Assembly: GCA_024708885.1 (NCBI GenBank)
Contig: JANJXT010000060.1
Location: 1 to 46,582 of the forward strand
Source: Thiobacillus sp.
GTDB taxonomy: Bacteria > Pseudomonadota > Gammaproteobacteria > Burkholderiales > Thiobacillaceae
Direction of reading: 5' to 3'
DNA length: 46,582 nt
Below the pieces are notes generated by a model, which was given only the letters and a program-made list of their open reading frames with translations, searched no databases and was not told the DNA's origin. Numbering within the stretch: the first letter of the stretch is position 1; every line of letters starts with the position of its first letter. Below, piece by piece: positions 23,936-32,448 of the stretch. A program made the position numbers and the translations under genes.

Positions 23936-24133
23936 CCCCATGATTTCCTGGAGCGTGAGAGGTATGAACTCAATTCGCGTGCGGTTGTGTTCTTTCTCTG
24001 TGCCGCCCGTATCGGGGATTTCTCAGGCTGCGCCATAGGCATGGCTGGCCCCGCGGGAGTCGGCCATTTCACATGATCCCGAGCTGCATACGGGGAAGCC
24101 GCTCCCAATTGGAGAACGATCCTCCTGCCTGTG
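23936..24133. other. Gene-free junction between hisG and the polysaccharide genes
   Basis: These 198 bases hold no convincing frame, tRNA or terminator. GGAG at 24111-24114 can pair with CTCC at 24122-24125 just before the next start, so it may hide a ribosome binding site. The expected hisD gene is missing, so this is the likely edge of a rearrangement or of an inserted polysaccharide region. Confidence 0.5.
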
Positions 24134-24886
24134 ATGATTTCCGTTTCCATCGTTAGCCACGGCCAGGGACAGCTGGTTCGACAGATTCTGCAGGACCTCT
24201 CGCTGTTGCTGGAGCCTGCGTCTGCCGAGGTTTTTCTGACGCTGAACGTCTCCGAAGATCTGCCGTTCGGCGCAGCGGATTTTGAATATCCGCTGACAAT
24301 CATCCGGAATCCGCGGCCCCGGGGGTTCGGCGCAAACCATAACGCTGCTTTTCAACGGGCAACGGGTGAATGGTTCTGTGTCATGAATCCCGATATCCGG
24401 ATTTCGAAGAACCCGTTTCCAGTGCTGATGAAGGAAGCTTCCCGCTTGGAGGGGGCGGTAATCGCGCCCGCGGTCCTGACGATGGATGGCAGGATTGAGG
24501 ACAGCATCCGTCATTTTCCGACACTGCTTTCGTTGGTCAGGAAAATGGCGGGGCTAGGTGATGGCCGTTATGCCTTCCGGTTGGGCGATGAAACATTCGT
24601 CGCGGATTGGGTGGGTGGGATGTTCATGTTCCTTCGCGCCGAAAGTTTCGCCTCCGTTGGAGGGTTCGACGAGGCATTTTTCCTGTATTACGAGGATGTC
24701 GACCTCTGCATGCGGCTTGGGTTGGCAGGACAACGGCCCCTCGCGTGCCCCAAGGCACAGGTGTTTCACAATGCTCGCCGCACGAGTCGGCGCAATTTGC
24801 GGTTCATGCGCTGGCATGTGCTCAGCATGATGCGCTATTTTTTGAAATATGCCTTGCGCCCATCCAGGGCGATACGTGCTTCATGA
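24134..24886 (+). CDS. Glycosyltransferase family 2 (WbbL-like)
   Basis: This 250-aa cytosolic or membrane-associated transferase has a GT-A fold signature: VSIVSHGQGQLVRQIL at the N-terminus, NPRPRGFGANHNAAFQRATGEWFCVMNPDIRIS with the NPD(D) nucleotide-sugar motif, and ADWVGGMFMFLRAESFASVGGFDEAFFLYYEDVDLCMRLG, a run typical of rhamnosyltransferase-like WbbL proteins. Donor and acceptor cannot be told. It has GTG at 24131 as an alternative start. Base composition looks lower in GC than hisG. It opens an operon whose next three junctions overlap by ATGA. Confidence 0.85.
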   Translation: MISVSIVSHGQGQLVRQILQDLSLLLEPASAEVFLTLNVSEDLPFGAADFEYPLTIIRNPRPRGFGANHNAAFQRATGEWFCVMNPDIRISKNPFPVLMKEASRLEGAVIAPAVLTMDGRIEDSIRHFPTLLSLVRKMAGLGDGRYAFRLGDETFVADWVGGMFMFLRAESFASVGGFDEAFFLYYEDVDLCMRLGLAGQRPLACPKAQVFHNARRTSRRNLRFMRWHVLSMMRYFLKYALRPSRAIRAS

Positions 24887-25827
24887 GCGCATCGGCCGGC
24901 TTGCGGGTGGTGGTCACGGGTGCGGGCGGATTTGTCGGCCGCGCCTTGTGCGAGAGCCTGGTGAAATCGGATCATCGGGTCACGCCCGTGGTGCGAAACG
25001 GCGTGGGCCTGCCGGGTGAGGTGGTGGCCGGGGATATCAGTCCCGCGACGGACTGGCGCGCCGTCCTGTCGGGCTGCGACGGCGTCGTTCATCTGGCCGC
25101 GCGCGTGCATGGCGTATCGGCGCGCGACGCCGGCGACTTGCCGGTCTATCGGCGGATCAATACCGAAGCGACGCTCAGCCTTGCCAGGCAGGCTGCACAG
25201 GCAGGCGTGAAACGCTTCGTCTTCGTGAGCACGGTCAAGGTCAACGGCGAGGGAAGCGCCCAGCCCTACCGCGAGACGGACGCGCCGGCCCCGGAGGACG
25301 TTTACGCCATTTCCAAATGGGAGGCTGAACAGGGTCTGCACCGGATCTCCAGGGAAACCGGCCTGGAGACCGTCGTTCTTCGGCCGCCTCTGGTCTACGG
25401 TCCGGGCGTCAGGGCCAACTTCCTGCAACTGATGCGCGCAATCGAGCGGGGATGGCCTTTGCCTCTGGACGCGATCCGCAACCGGCGCAGCCTGCTCTAC
25501 CTTGGCAATCTCACGGATGCGCTTCGCGTGTGTCTGGCGCACCCCGATGCTGCCGGGCGGACGTTTCTGCTCGACGATGGCGGGCCGGTTTCGACGCCGC
25601 AACTGGTCCGCGCGCTGGCGCAGGCGATGGGCCGCCCGGCACGCCTTTTTTCGGTGCCGCCGTGGATGCTTCAGGCGACGGGCCGGCTGCTCGGCAGGAC
25701 GGCAGAGCTCAACCGCCTGATGGGTTCGCTTTACGTGGACAGCGCCGCCATACGTTCGCAGCTCGGGTGGCGTCCGCCTTGCTCGATGGACGTGGGGCTG
25801 GCTGCAACCGTGGCGGCATCGGCATGA
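24883..25827 (+). CDS. NAD-dependent sugar epimerase/reductase, WbpV-like
   Basis: This 314-aa extended SDR protein has the NAD-binding loop VTGAGGFVGRALCESL (about residues 11-26) and the catalytic Tyr-Lys pair Y141/K145 in VYAISKWEAEQGL. FVFVSTVKVNGE and LRPPLVYGPGVRANFLQLM also fit. The set of WbpV, WbpL and WbpM homologues in this order is known from Pseudomonas O-antigen loci. There WbpM makes the 4-keto-6-deoxy sugar and WbpV reduces it to UDP-N-acetylquinovosamine. By context this gene probably does the same. A UDP-glucose 4-epimerase role is the alternative. It overlaps both neighbours as ATGA. Confidence 0.8.
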   Translation: MSASAGLRVVVTGAGGFVGRALCESLVKSDHRVTPVVRNGVGLPGEVVAGDISPATDWRAVLSGCDGVVHLAARVHGVSARDAGDLPVYRRINTEATLSLARQAAQAGVKRFVFVSTVKVNGEGSAQPYRETDAPAPEDVYAISKWEAEQGLHRISRETGLETVVLRPPLVYGPGVRANFLQLMRAIERGWPLPLDAIRNRRSLLYLGNLTDALRVCLAHPDAAGRTFLLDDGGPVSTPQLVRALAQAMGRPARLFSVPPWMLQATGRLLGRTAELNRLMGSLYVDSAAIRSQLGWRPPCSMDVGLAATVAASA

Positions 25828-26777
25828 GCTGGGGCATGCCGGTTGCCGCATTTGCCGTGTGCTGGGGCGTGCTGGCGTACTTGCTGAAGCATCGTACGCG
25901 CCTGCCGATGGACCACCCGAACGAACGTTCCCTGCACGAACTGCCCACGCCGCGTGTCGGTGGGCTGGGAATCATGGCGGCGCTCGCCGTCGCCGCCTTG
26001 CGGCTCGGCGACGACACGCTCCTGGTGATAACCGGAGGGGCGCTTGCGTTGGCCGTGGTGTCGCTCATCGATGACGTCCGGGGGCTTTCCGTGCGTGTCC
26101 GTCTCGTCGCGCACTGCGCCGCGGCCGCGCTTTGCATGGCCGCGCTGGGGGCTGCCGGTGGGTGGCTCGTGTTTGCGGTGCTGGTGGCCGTCTGGGCGAC
26201 TAATCTTTATAATTTCATGGATGGTGCAGATGGCTTGGCAGGCGGTATGGCGACAATCGGCTTTGGCGCGTTCGCGTTCGTCGCATGGATGGCGGGCGCG
26301 CAGGCGGTTGCGGCCTTTTGCGGCGCCCTGGCAGGCGCCTCACTGGCTTTTCTGTGCTTCAATTTTCCACCCGCACGGCTCTTCATGGGTGACGTCGGCT
26401 CGATTCCCCTCGGATTTCTCGCCGCGGTAATCGGCATGCTGGGCGTACAACGCGGGATCTGGTCGTGGCCGCTTCCGCTGCTCGTTTTCATGCCCTTCGT
26501 CGCCGATGCCAGCGTGACGCTTGTCAGGCGTGCGCTCAAGCGCGAAAATATCAGCGCCGCGCATCGTTCGCATTACTATCAGCGCGTCGTGATCATGGGC
26601 GCCACGCATCGACAGCTCGCGTGGGCAGCGTATGGACTCATGCTGGCCATGGCTGCGCTGGCGTTTGCGCAGCATCTCCGCCCGGAGTATTCGAACGGGT
26701 CGATTCTGATCGCGGTATTGCTCCATCTCGCGGTTTTTCTTGGCATCGACTCCCGGTGGCGGCATTTTCAAAGATGA
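25824..26777 (+). CDS. Undecaprenyl-phosphate sugar-1-phosphate transferase, WbpL-like
   Basis: This 317-aa polytopic protein has about ten membrane segments and belongs to the MraY/WecA/WbpL (GT4-type PNPT) family. Key parts are PMDHPNERSLHELPTPRVGGLGI at the N-terminus, VSLIDDVRGLSVRVRLVAH (Asp-Asp pair), NLYNFMDGADGLAGGMA (NxxNFMDG(x)D catalytic loop), FPPARLFMGDVGSIPLGF and the cytosolic His motif AAHRSHYYQR. It would start a lipid-linked O-unit by moving a sugar phosphate, likely QuiNAc- or FucNAc-1-P, onto undecaprenyl phosphate. It overlaps the genes on both sides by four bases. Confidence 0.9.
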   Translation: MSWGMPVAAFAVCWGVLAYLLKHRTRLPMDHPNERSLHELPTPRVGGLGIMAALAVAALRLGDDTLLVITGGALALAVVSLIDDVRGLSVRVRLVAHCAAAALCMAALGAAGGWLVFAVLVAVWATNLYNFMDGADGLAGGMATIGFGAFAFVAWMAGAQAVAAFCGALAGASLAFLCFNFPPARLFMGDVGSIPLGFLAAVIGMLGVQRGIWSWPLPLLVFMPFVADASVTLVRRALKRENISAAHRSHYYQRVVIMGATHRQLAWAAYGLMLAMAALAFAQHLRPEYSNGSILIAVLLHLAVFLGIDSRWRHFQR

Positions 26778-28639
26778 TCAGCTCCCGCACCCTTGCCATT
26801 ATCCTCTACGACATTCTCATGGCCATCCTGGCCTGGGTGGGCGCGTACTGGCTGCATTCCAATCTGGCCATTCCTTCGGAACTGATGTCCAGCGCGCTCT
26901 CGACGTTGATCTGGGTGGTTCCGGTGCAGGCGCTCATTTTCTGGCATTTCGGCCTCTATCGGGGGATCTGGCGTTTCGCCAGCCTGCCCGACCTCAAGCG
27001 CATCATGAAGGCGGTGGCCATCGCTGCGGTGGCGGTGCCGGCGGTGCTTGCGCTGACTCATCATGGCAGCCGGATTCCTCATTCCGTATTGATACTTGAT
27101 CCCATATTGCTGTTGCTGATGATGGGGGGCAGCCGTCTGGCGTACCGGGCGTGGAAGGAACACAGGCTTGCCAGCATGGTGTATCCGGGCAGTCGGCCCG
27201 TTCTGGTTGCGGGCGCCGGGTCTGCGGCCGATTTTCTGCTCCGCGAATTGGCACGCAACCCGGCGGGTTTTCATGTGGTGGGGCTGCTGGACGACAGCCG
27301 CGAAAAGCAGGGGCGCCTCGTGCAAGGCATCCCCGTTCTGGGAACGCTGGAGGACATCGCCAGCTTCGCTCGCCGCATGAATGTCGATGACGTCGTGCTG
27401 GCGCTGCCATCGGCCGACCATGGCGTTCGGAAGATGGTCACCGATATCTGCACGGGAGCGGGGCTCAATGCGCTCACCGTCCCCTCCCTCGAAGATCTGG
27501 TCGCAGGCAGGGTGTCCGTGTCGAGCCTGCGGCGGATTGAGCTCGATGATCTGCTGGGGCGCGATCCCGTCAGGCTCGACAACAGCGGCCTGCATCGGCT
27601 GTTGACGGGGAAGGTCGTGATGGTGACCGGAGCAGGAGGCTCGATCGGTTCGGAGCTGTGCCGTCAGATTGCCCGTTTTGAGCCGAAGAGACTCGTGCTT
27701 TTCGAATTGTCCGAACTGGCGCTGTACGCCCTGGAGCAGGAATTGGCGCAGCGTTTCCCGGAGCTGCGGATGGAGCCGGTGATCGGTGACGTCAAGGATG
27801 TCGAGCGGGTCAACGAGGTCATGGCAGGCGAGCGCCCCGCCGTGGTGTTTCATGCGGCCGCATACAAGCATGTGCCGCTGATGGAGGCAACCAACGCATG
27901 GGAGGCGGTCCGCAACAACGTGTTGGGCACCCAGATCGTCGCCGCCGCGGCGCAGGCCAACGGCGCAGACAAGTTCGTGATGATTTCCACCGACAAGGCG
28001 GTGAACCCGACCAGCGTGATGGGCGCCAGCAAGCGACTTGCGGAGATGATTTGCCAGGCGATGCAGCGTCCCGATGGTACCCGCTTCATTTCCGTGCGTT
28101 TTGGCAACGTGCTGGGTTCCTCCGGCAGTGTCATTCCGAAATTTCAGAAGCAGATCGAGGCGGGCGGTCCTGTGACCGTCACCCATCCGGACATCACGCG
28201 CTATTTCATGTCGCTGTCCGAAGCCGCGCAACTCGTGCTGCAGGCGGGCCTCATGGGCAAGGGCGGGGAGATCTTCGTGCTCGACATGGGCGAACCGGTA
28301 AAAATTGCCGAGCTGGCAAGGCTGATGGTTCAGCTGTCCGGCATGGACGAGAACAGCATGCGTATCGAATATACCGGCCTGCGACCGGGTGAGAAGCTTT
28401 ACGAGGAGCTGCTTGCCGATGAGGAAACCACGCAGCCGACCCCCCACCCCAAGTTGAGGGTGGCCTTGGCGCGTGCCGGCGACGTGGCGTGGTATGGCCA
28501 GTGCATGGCATGGATGCAAAGCGGGGGACACCACGACGAGTTCACCGTCAAGCAACAGTTGAAAGCGTGGGTGCCGGAGTACGACGTTCACATGCCCGAC
28601 GTGCCTGAGCCTCGCCAGGCGCGCTACGGCCAGGCGTAG
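26774..28639 (+). CDS. wbpM: UDP-GlcNAc 4,6-dehydratase, WbpM-like membrane protein
   Basis: This 621-aa protein has an N-terminal membrane part with about four helices (residues 1-115), a first Rossmann-like domain (PVLVAGAGSAADFLLRELARN) and a C-terminal SDR dehydratase domain with VTGAGGSIGSELCRQI near residue 284. The catalytic site is Ser405, Met416 and Lys420 (MISTDKAVNPTSVMGASKR). It thus has the SMK triad known for WbpM/FlaA1-type enzymes in place of SYK. VFHAAAYKHVPLMEAT, SVRFGNVLGSSGSVIP and GEIFVLDMGEPVKI are family signatures. It makes UDP-4-keto-6-deoxy-GlcNAc for QuiNAc or FucNAc. The assignment by family is firm. Confidence 0.92.
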   Translation: MISSRTLAIILYDILMAILAWVGAYWLHSNLAIPSELMSSALSTLIWVVPVQALIFWHFGLYRGIWRFASLPDLKRIMKAVAIAAVAVPAVLALTHHGSRIPHSVLILDPILLLLMMGGSRLAYRAWKEHRLASMVYPGSRPVLVAGAGSAADFLLRELARNPAGFHVVGLLDDSREKQGRLVQGIPVLGTLEDIASFARRMNVDDVVLALPSADHGVRKMVTDICTGAGLNALTVPSLEDLVAGRVSVSSLRRIELDDLLGRDPVRLDNSGLHRLLTGKVVMVTGAGGSIGSELCRQIARFEPKRLVLFELSELALYALEQELAQRFPELRMEPVIGDVKDVERVNEVMAGERPAVVFHAAAYKHVPLMEATNAWEAVRNNVLGTQIVAAAAQANGADKFVMISTDKAVNPTSVMGASKRLAEMICQAMQRPDGTRFISVRFGNVLGSSGSVIPKFQKQIEAGGPVTVTHPDITRYFMSLSEAAQLVLQAGLMGKGGEIFVLDMGEPVKIAELARLMVQLSGMDENSMRIEYTGLRPGEKLYEELLADEETTQPTPHPKLRVALARAGDVAWYGQCMAWMQSGGHHDEFTVKQQLKAWVPEYDVHMPDVPEPRQARYGQA

Positions 28640-28644
28640 GGGTG

Positions 28645-29658
28645 ATGTGCCTGCCGGAAAACGGCAATCTCGTATGCGGCATTTCGGAACTCCTGGTACG
28701 CGTCAACATGGACTGCGCGCCGGGTGGCATGGAATTGCTGACATCCGGCGGCAGCCTGCGGTGGGGGCGCTGCCGTTTCGATTTCAATCCCGAGCCGGGC
28801 GGACGGGCGGATTTCAGCGCGGTGCTGGGCAACGCCCGCCCCTATGACCGCTTCGTCGCGGCGCCGCAGAACACCCTCTTCATCGCCGGCGAGCCCCTGT
28901 CCAAGAAGCTGTATCCGCAGGCGTTCTACCGGCAGTTCGGCCATGTGGTCGACAGCCATGCGCAGTCGCGCCACCCGCATCTGCACGTCAGCGCACTCGG
29001 GCTCAACTGGCACGTCGGCCTTGACCGCAGCAGCAACGCCTACCGTTATGGCTACGATCATCTGTCCGCGCTGGCCTGTCCCGACAAGCAGAACCGGATC
29101 TCCGTGGTGTGCTCCAATGCCAGCAAGACCGAAGGCCAGCGCCAGCGGCTTGCCCTGCTCGAAGGCCTGAAGCAGCGCCTGGGCGACCGCCTGGTGCATT
29201 TCGGGCGCGGTTTCGAGCCTGTGGACGACAAGATGGATGGAATCCTGCCTTACCGCTTCCACCTGGTGCTGGAGAACAGCGTGCTGCCCAGCTACTGGAC
29301 GGAGAAGCTCGCAGACGCCTGCCTTGGCTGGAGCTACCCGGTTTATCTGGGCTGTCCGAATGTGGGCGACTACCTGCCTGCCGAGGCGGTGGCGCCCATC
29401 AGCCTCGACGTGGACGCCGCGGCTGCGCGGATCGCCGAATTGCTGGATCAGCCGCTCGATCCCCGGCGCGAAGCTGCCTTGGCGGAAGCGAGGCATCGCA
29501 TACTGAACGTCTACAACCCCTTCGCCTGGGCGGCGCACTGGGCCGAGCAGCTATACCAGCCGGATCTTGCCGAACAGACGCTGACGCTGCGTTCGCACAA
29601 GGCTTTCCGCAGCTTCCCGCGCGGCCATTTGTTCAGATTGCGCCAGGCGCTGGCCTGA
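28645..29658 (+). CDS. Glycosyltransferase family 10-like protein, copy 1
   Basis: This 337-aa protein has a C-terminal half like the GT10 fucosyltransferases: ISVVCSNASKTEGQRQRLALLEGLK, then PYRFHLVLENSVLPSYWTEKLADACLGWSYPVYLGCPNVGDYLP, matching the family pattern Y(K/R)F.L..EN....Y.TEK..D....G..P.Y.G. The N-terminal half is divergent. The convergent gene 29665-30741 is a paralogue (both have RWG.C.F.F and the TEKL block). The donor sugar is unknown; fucose should not be assumed. GTG at 28642 is an alternative start. Last gene of the plus-strand operon, 5 bases after wbpM. Confidence 0.75.
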   Translation: MCLPENGNLVCGISELLVRVNMDCAPGGMELLTSGGSLRWGRCRFDFNPEPGGRADFSAVLGNARPYDRFVAAPQNTLFIAGEPLSKKLYPQAFYRQFGHVVDSHAQSRHPHLHVSALGLNWHVGLDRSSNAYRYGYDHLSALACPDKQNRISVVCSNASKTEGQRQRLALLEGLKQRLGDRLVHFGRGFEPVDDKMDGILPYRFHLVLENSVLPSYWTEKLADACLGWSYPVYLGCPNVGDYLPAEAVAPISLDVDAAAARIAELLDQPLDPRREAALAEARHRILNVYNPFAWAAHWAEQLYQPDLAEQTLTLRSHKAFRSFPRGHLFRLRQALA

Positions 29659-29664
29659 GCGCGC

Positions 29665-30741
29665 TCAGCCGCCCGCCAGACGGCGGCGGGCGCGTACGTA
29701 GAGTTTCTCCAGCCCATAGCGCAGCCCCGGCAGCAGTTGCCGATGCAGACGGCGGCGGCTCTGGATGTGGACGGATGACGCGGGTCGGGCGCAATTCGCA
29801 ACGTGCCTTTCATTGACCAGGCGAACCACGGTGGCGATCGGTCCGTATTCCTCCAGCACGCGGCGCCGGCTTTCCAGAATCGCAGGCAGGTTCTTTTCCC
29901 ACAGCTTGCCGCGGATGGCGCGCCGGATGATCTCGGCGGCGGCGTCGACGTCGGCAATGTCGATGCGGATGAAGCTTTCCGGAGGGAAATAATCCTCGGC
30001 GTTGGGGCAGCCGTAGTAGACCGGCATGCACGCGCCGAGGAAGGGGTCGGAGAGCTTTTCCGTCCAGTGGTGCGGCCCGAGGTGGTTTTCGATCGCCAGG
30101 TGGTAGCGGTAGGGGTCGAGGGCGCCGGCCTTGTCGGCGAGCGGGCGCACGCCGTGGCCGTAGATTTCCATGAACGGCAGCCGGGCCTTGAGCGCCTGGG
30201 TGAAGTCGTAGCGCATGCGGTGCAGCGTATGCCCCTGCCGCTTGCTGGAACAGACCGTCGACAGGTCGGCGGTCTTTTCCAGCGGAACGTGCGAGACGAG
30301 CGTGTCGTAGTCGCCGCGCGGCGAACTGTCGGCGTAAAACCAGATCAGCGCGGGCTGCTGAAAAATCAGGCCCTTGTGCCTGCCCGTCGCCCACGCTTCC
30401 TGCGTGCTCAGCAGCCAGTTGAACTGGCGCAGATAGGCTCGGCCGTAGGTCTTGATCGAGGACGGCTCAACCGTGATCAAGAGGGTGTTTTCCGGCGGGC
30501 AGGCGAGTTCCTCCACCCACAGCGGGTGGCGCTCGCCCGCCAGCGAAGGCAGATCGTCGTAGACCACCAGCCAGTCGTAGTCGCGGCAGCCGCGGTCGAA
30601 AATGAAGTCGCAGTTCCCCCAGCGCGGCTGCCTGCCGGGGAAGCATTTCAGCCAGCCTTCACCGTCGCGGCCGGGTTTGAACTTGCCGAGGAATTTGATG
30701 CGCAGCCGCGCAGGCGTGGCCGTTTGCTCACTCATGGGCAT
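29665..30741 (-). CDS. Glycosyltransferase family 10-like protein, copy 2
   Basis: This 358-aa protein has the same GT10-type block as its convergent neighbour: DPYRYHLAIENHLGPHHWTEKLSDPFLGACMPVYYGCPNAEDYFP. STVCSSKRQGHTLHRMRYDFTQALK lies upstream in the usual donor-binding region. The N-terminal half (PRWGNCDFIFDRGCRDYDWLVVYDDLP) is more complete than in copy 1. The C-terminus is basic (RRRLHRQLLPGLRYGLEKLYVRARRRL), which may hold it at the membrane. ATG 30741 follows the GT25 stop directly, and a second ATG lies at 30735. The stop-to-stop gap to copy 1 is 6 bases. Confidence 0.78.
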   Translation of the reverse strand: MPMSEQTATPARLRIKFLGKFKPGRDGEGWLKCFPGRQPRWGNCDFIFDRGCRDYDWLVVYDDLPSLAGERHPLWVEELACPPENTLLITVEPSSIKTYGRAYLRQFNWLLSTQEAWATGRHKGLIFQQPALIWFYADSSPRGDYDTLVSHVPLEKTADLSTVCSSKRQGHTLHRMRYDFTQALKARLPFMEIYGHGVRPLADKAGALDPYRYHLAIENHLGPHHWTEKLSDPFLGACMPVYYGCPNAEDYFPPESFIRIDIADVDAAAEIIRRAIRGKLWEKNLPAILESRRRVLEEYGPIATVVRLVNERHVANCARPASSVHIQSRRRLHRQLLPGLRYGLEKLYVRARRRLAGG

Positions 30742-31581
30742 TCAGAATCCACGCAGTTGCTTGATGCGCCCGCGCAGCCAGTCGCGCGGCTCGGCCAGCC
30801 GGTATTTCAGCCAGCGCAACAAACCCAGCAGGCGGAATGCCAGCGCGCCATGCTGCGCTTCGGGCACGCGCGTGGTGTGCGCCTTCTCGTGCAGACGCTG
30901 GGTAATGTCGGAGAAGCCGCCCTGCTGGTTGATGATTGCAGGCGATACCGCGTACACCTTGAAGTAGCGCGCCAGATTTCGGTAATACCAGCGGTCGATG
31001 GCGCGATGGCGGCTGATCCAGGACCAGACGCTGCCGACGGCTGGCAGTTTCTCCAGCAATAAATCGTAAACGCTGTTCCGCAGCAGGTAGGCGTGGGTCG
31101 TGCTGCACCCGGATACGGCGCACAAGCGACGTCCGGCCGGCAAGTTGGCCAAGGTGCGGTAGGGTGGAACCGGATCGGTGAATCCCAGATAGCAGACGTC
31201 CCAGTCACTGTTTTTCAGGGCCTGGGGCAATTCCGTCACCACTTCGGCCAGTGCCGGTTCGAGCTCGATGTCGTCTTCCAGGATCAGCACCGTGCGCCAG
31301 CCTTGCTGCTTGGCGTGGGCAATCGCCGCGCGGTGCGAAAGCGTGCAGCCGGCGCGCCCGGCCCAGGTCCTGTCGCGTTTGCGGCCGCGAAACCAGGGCG
31401 GCACGCCAAAGCCCGGCAGCGCCGTGCCCAGCGTGGCAGGCAGCCGGTGCAGTTTCTCGAAGGGGATGAGTCCGGCAGTCCTGGCCTGCACGTCCTGCCA
31501 GCGGTCGGGACGGCTGTCGAGGTTGACCACCAGAACGCCGTCGAGCGTGTCCCAGAAGGCGTCGAGCCGGGGCTGCGGCAT
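30742..31581 (-). CDS. Glycosyltransferase family 25 (LPS biosynthesis type)
   Basis: This 279-aa protein matches GT25 (LOS glycosyltransferases): DGVLVVNLDSRPDRWQDVQA at the N-terminus, GRAGCTLSHRAAIAHAKQQGWRTVLILEDDIELEPAL with the LEDD motif, and SGCSTTHAYLLRN, then PAIINQQGGFSDI. Such enzymes add hexoses to lipooligosaccharide or glycoproteins; the exact sugar is unknown. The frame is open further upstream to 31797. ATG 31581 overlaps the upstream stop by one base (TGATG) and gives the normal N-terminus. It sits in the middle of a tightly packed three-gene minus-strand operon. Confidence 0.88.
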   Translation of the reverse strand: MPQPRLDAFWDTLDGVLVVNLDSRPDRWQDVQARTAGLIPFEKLHRLPATLGTALPGFGVPPWFRGRKRDRTWAGRAGCTLSHRAAIAHAKQQGWRTVLILEDDIELEPALAEVVTELPQALKNSDWDVCYLGFTDPVPPYRTLANLPAGRRLCAVSGCSTTHAYLLRNSVYDLLLEKLPAVGSVWSWISRHRAIDRWYYRNLARYFKVYAVSPAIINQQGGFSDITQRLHEKAHTTRVPEAQHGALAFRLLGLLRWLKYRLAEPRDWLRGRIKQLRGF

Positions 31582-32333
31582 CACGGTTTCCAGTAATCGG
31601 CGATCCATGGCGCAGGCAGGGTACGGTGGTGGAGCTTGCGCCCGCGATACCCGCGTATGGCCTCGTCGGGGTCGGGACGGCCATGGAACACCAGAATCCG
31701 GCAGCCCTCCGGCAGCTGCGGCGCGCGGAACAGGTTGAGCGGGAAAGCCGGACGGCAGTTCCACTTGTAGCTTTTGACCCATTCCTCCGGCCACCACTGC
31801 GGATTGCCCATGGCGTAGGTCAGAAAGGCCTGCTCGGTATTGAAAATGGTGCGATCCTCGGCGCGGTGCATTTCGCGCAGGAAGGTTTCGTAGGCATGGT
31901 TCGACTTGCCCGCCTCGAAGCGGAAGACCGAGGAATTGCCGACTGCCGGGCGCCGCCCCAGCGCAGCCTTACGCCAGTGCACCCAGTTGTGGATGATGCA
32001 GAACTCGCCCGGCTTGTAGTCGAAGAAGCCGTCGAGCGGCCCGGTGATCGCCACGTCCAGATCGAGGAACAGCGTCGGCCCCTGCAAGCCGCCAAAACCG
32101 TCCTGCAGGATCGCCAGCTTGACCAGAATGTCCGGCCAGCCCCGCTTGACGCCGGGGTTGCCAGGGAACGGGATGATTTCGACACCTTCATCCAGCCCGC
32201 TGGCGTCGTCCGTGCAGCAGAAAAACCGGAACGGCCGGCTCAGGCTGCGGCCAACGCCGCGATGGAGCATGTTGACGTAGTGCGGGCCGTAGCGGGTGCC
32301 CCACTTGAGGCAAAGGACGTTTACGTGCTGCAT
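31581..32333 (-). CDS. Putative glycosyltransferase of unassigned family
   Basis: This 250-aa protein begins QHVNVLCLKWGTRYGPHYVNMLHRGV and carries GPTLFLDLDVAITGPLDGFFDY, a GT-A type DxD motif (DLD) with GT8/GT32-like surroundings. FNTEQAFLTYAMGN and RILVFHGRPDPDEAI further downstream match a group of small transferases seen in O-antigen and capsule loci that I cannot name more precisely. No membrane segment is visible, so it is probably a soluble enzyme working at the inner membrane. Its ATG at 32333 is the first of the minus operon. The 270 bases before it contain palindromic element B. Confidence 0.7.
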   Translation of the reverse strand: MQHVNVLCLKWGTRYGPHYVNMLHRGVGRSLSRPFRFFCCTDDASGLDEGVEIIPFPGNPGVKRGWPDILVKLAILQDGFGGLQGPTLFLDLDVAITGPLDGFFDYKPGEFCIIHNWVHWRKAALGRRPAVGNSSVFRFEAGKSNHAYETFLREMHRAEDRTIFNTEQAFLTYAMGNPQWWPEEWVKSYKWNCRPAFPLNLFRAPQLPEGCRILVFHGRPDPDEAIRGYRGRKLHHRTLPAPWIADYWKP

Positions 32334-32448
32334 GGATTGGGCCTGGGTCCTTCCGGATATGTGGACATGCGGGGTGCAATGACAGACATGGCAAACAAGG
32401 CGGCTTCACACTTGTTTTCGGTCTGCGCTGGATTGTACTGGCCCAGCC

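Noticed and set aside
24111-24125. Riboswitch before the GT2 gene
   Set aside because: Only a 4-bp pairing between GGAG and CTCC is visible; too short to support a riboswitch.
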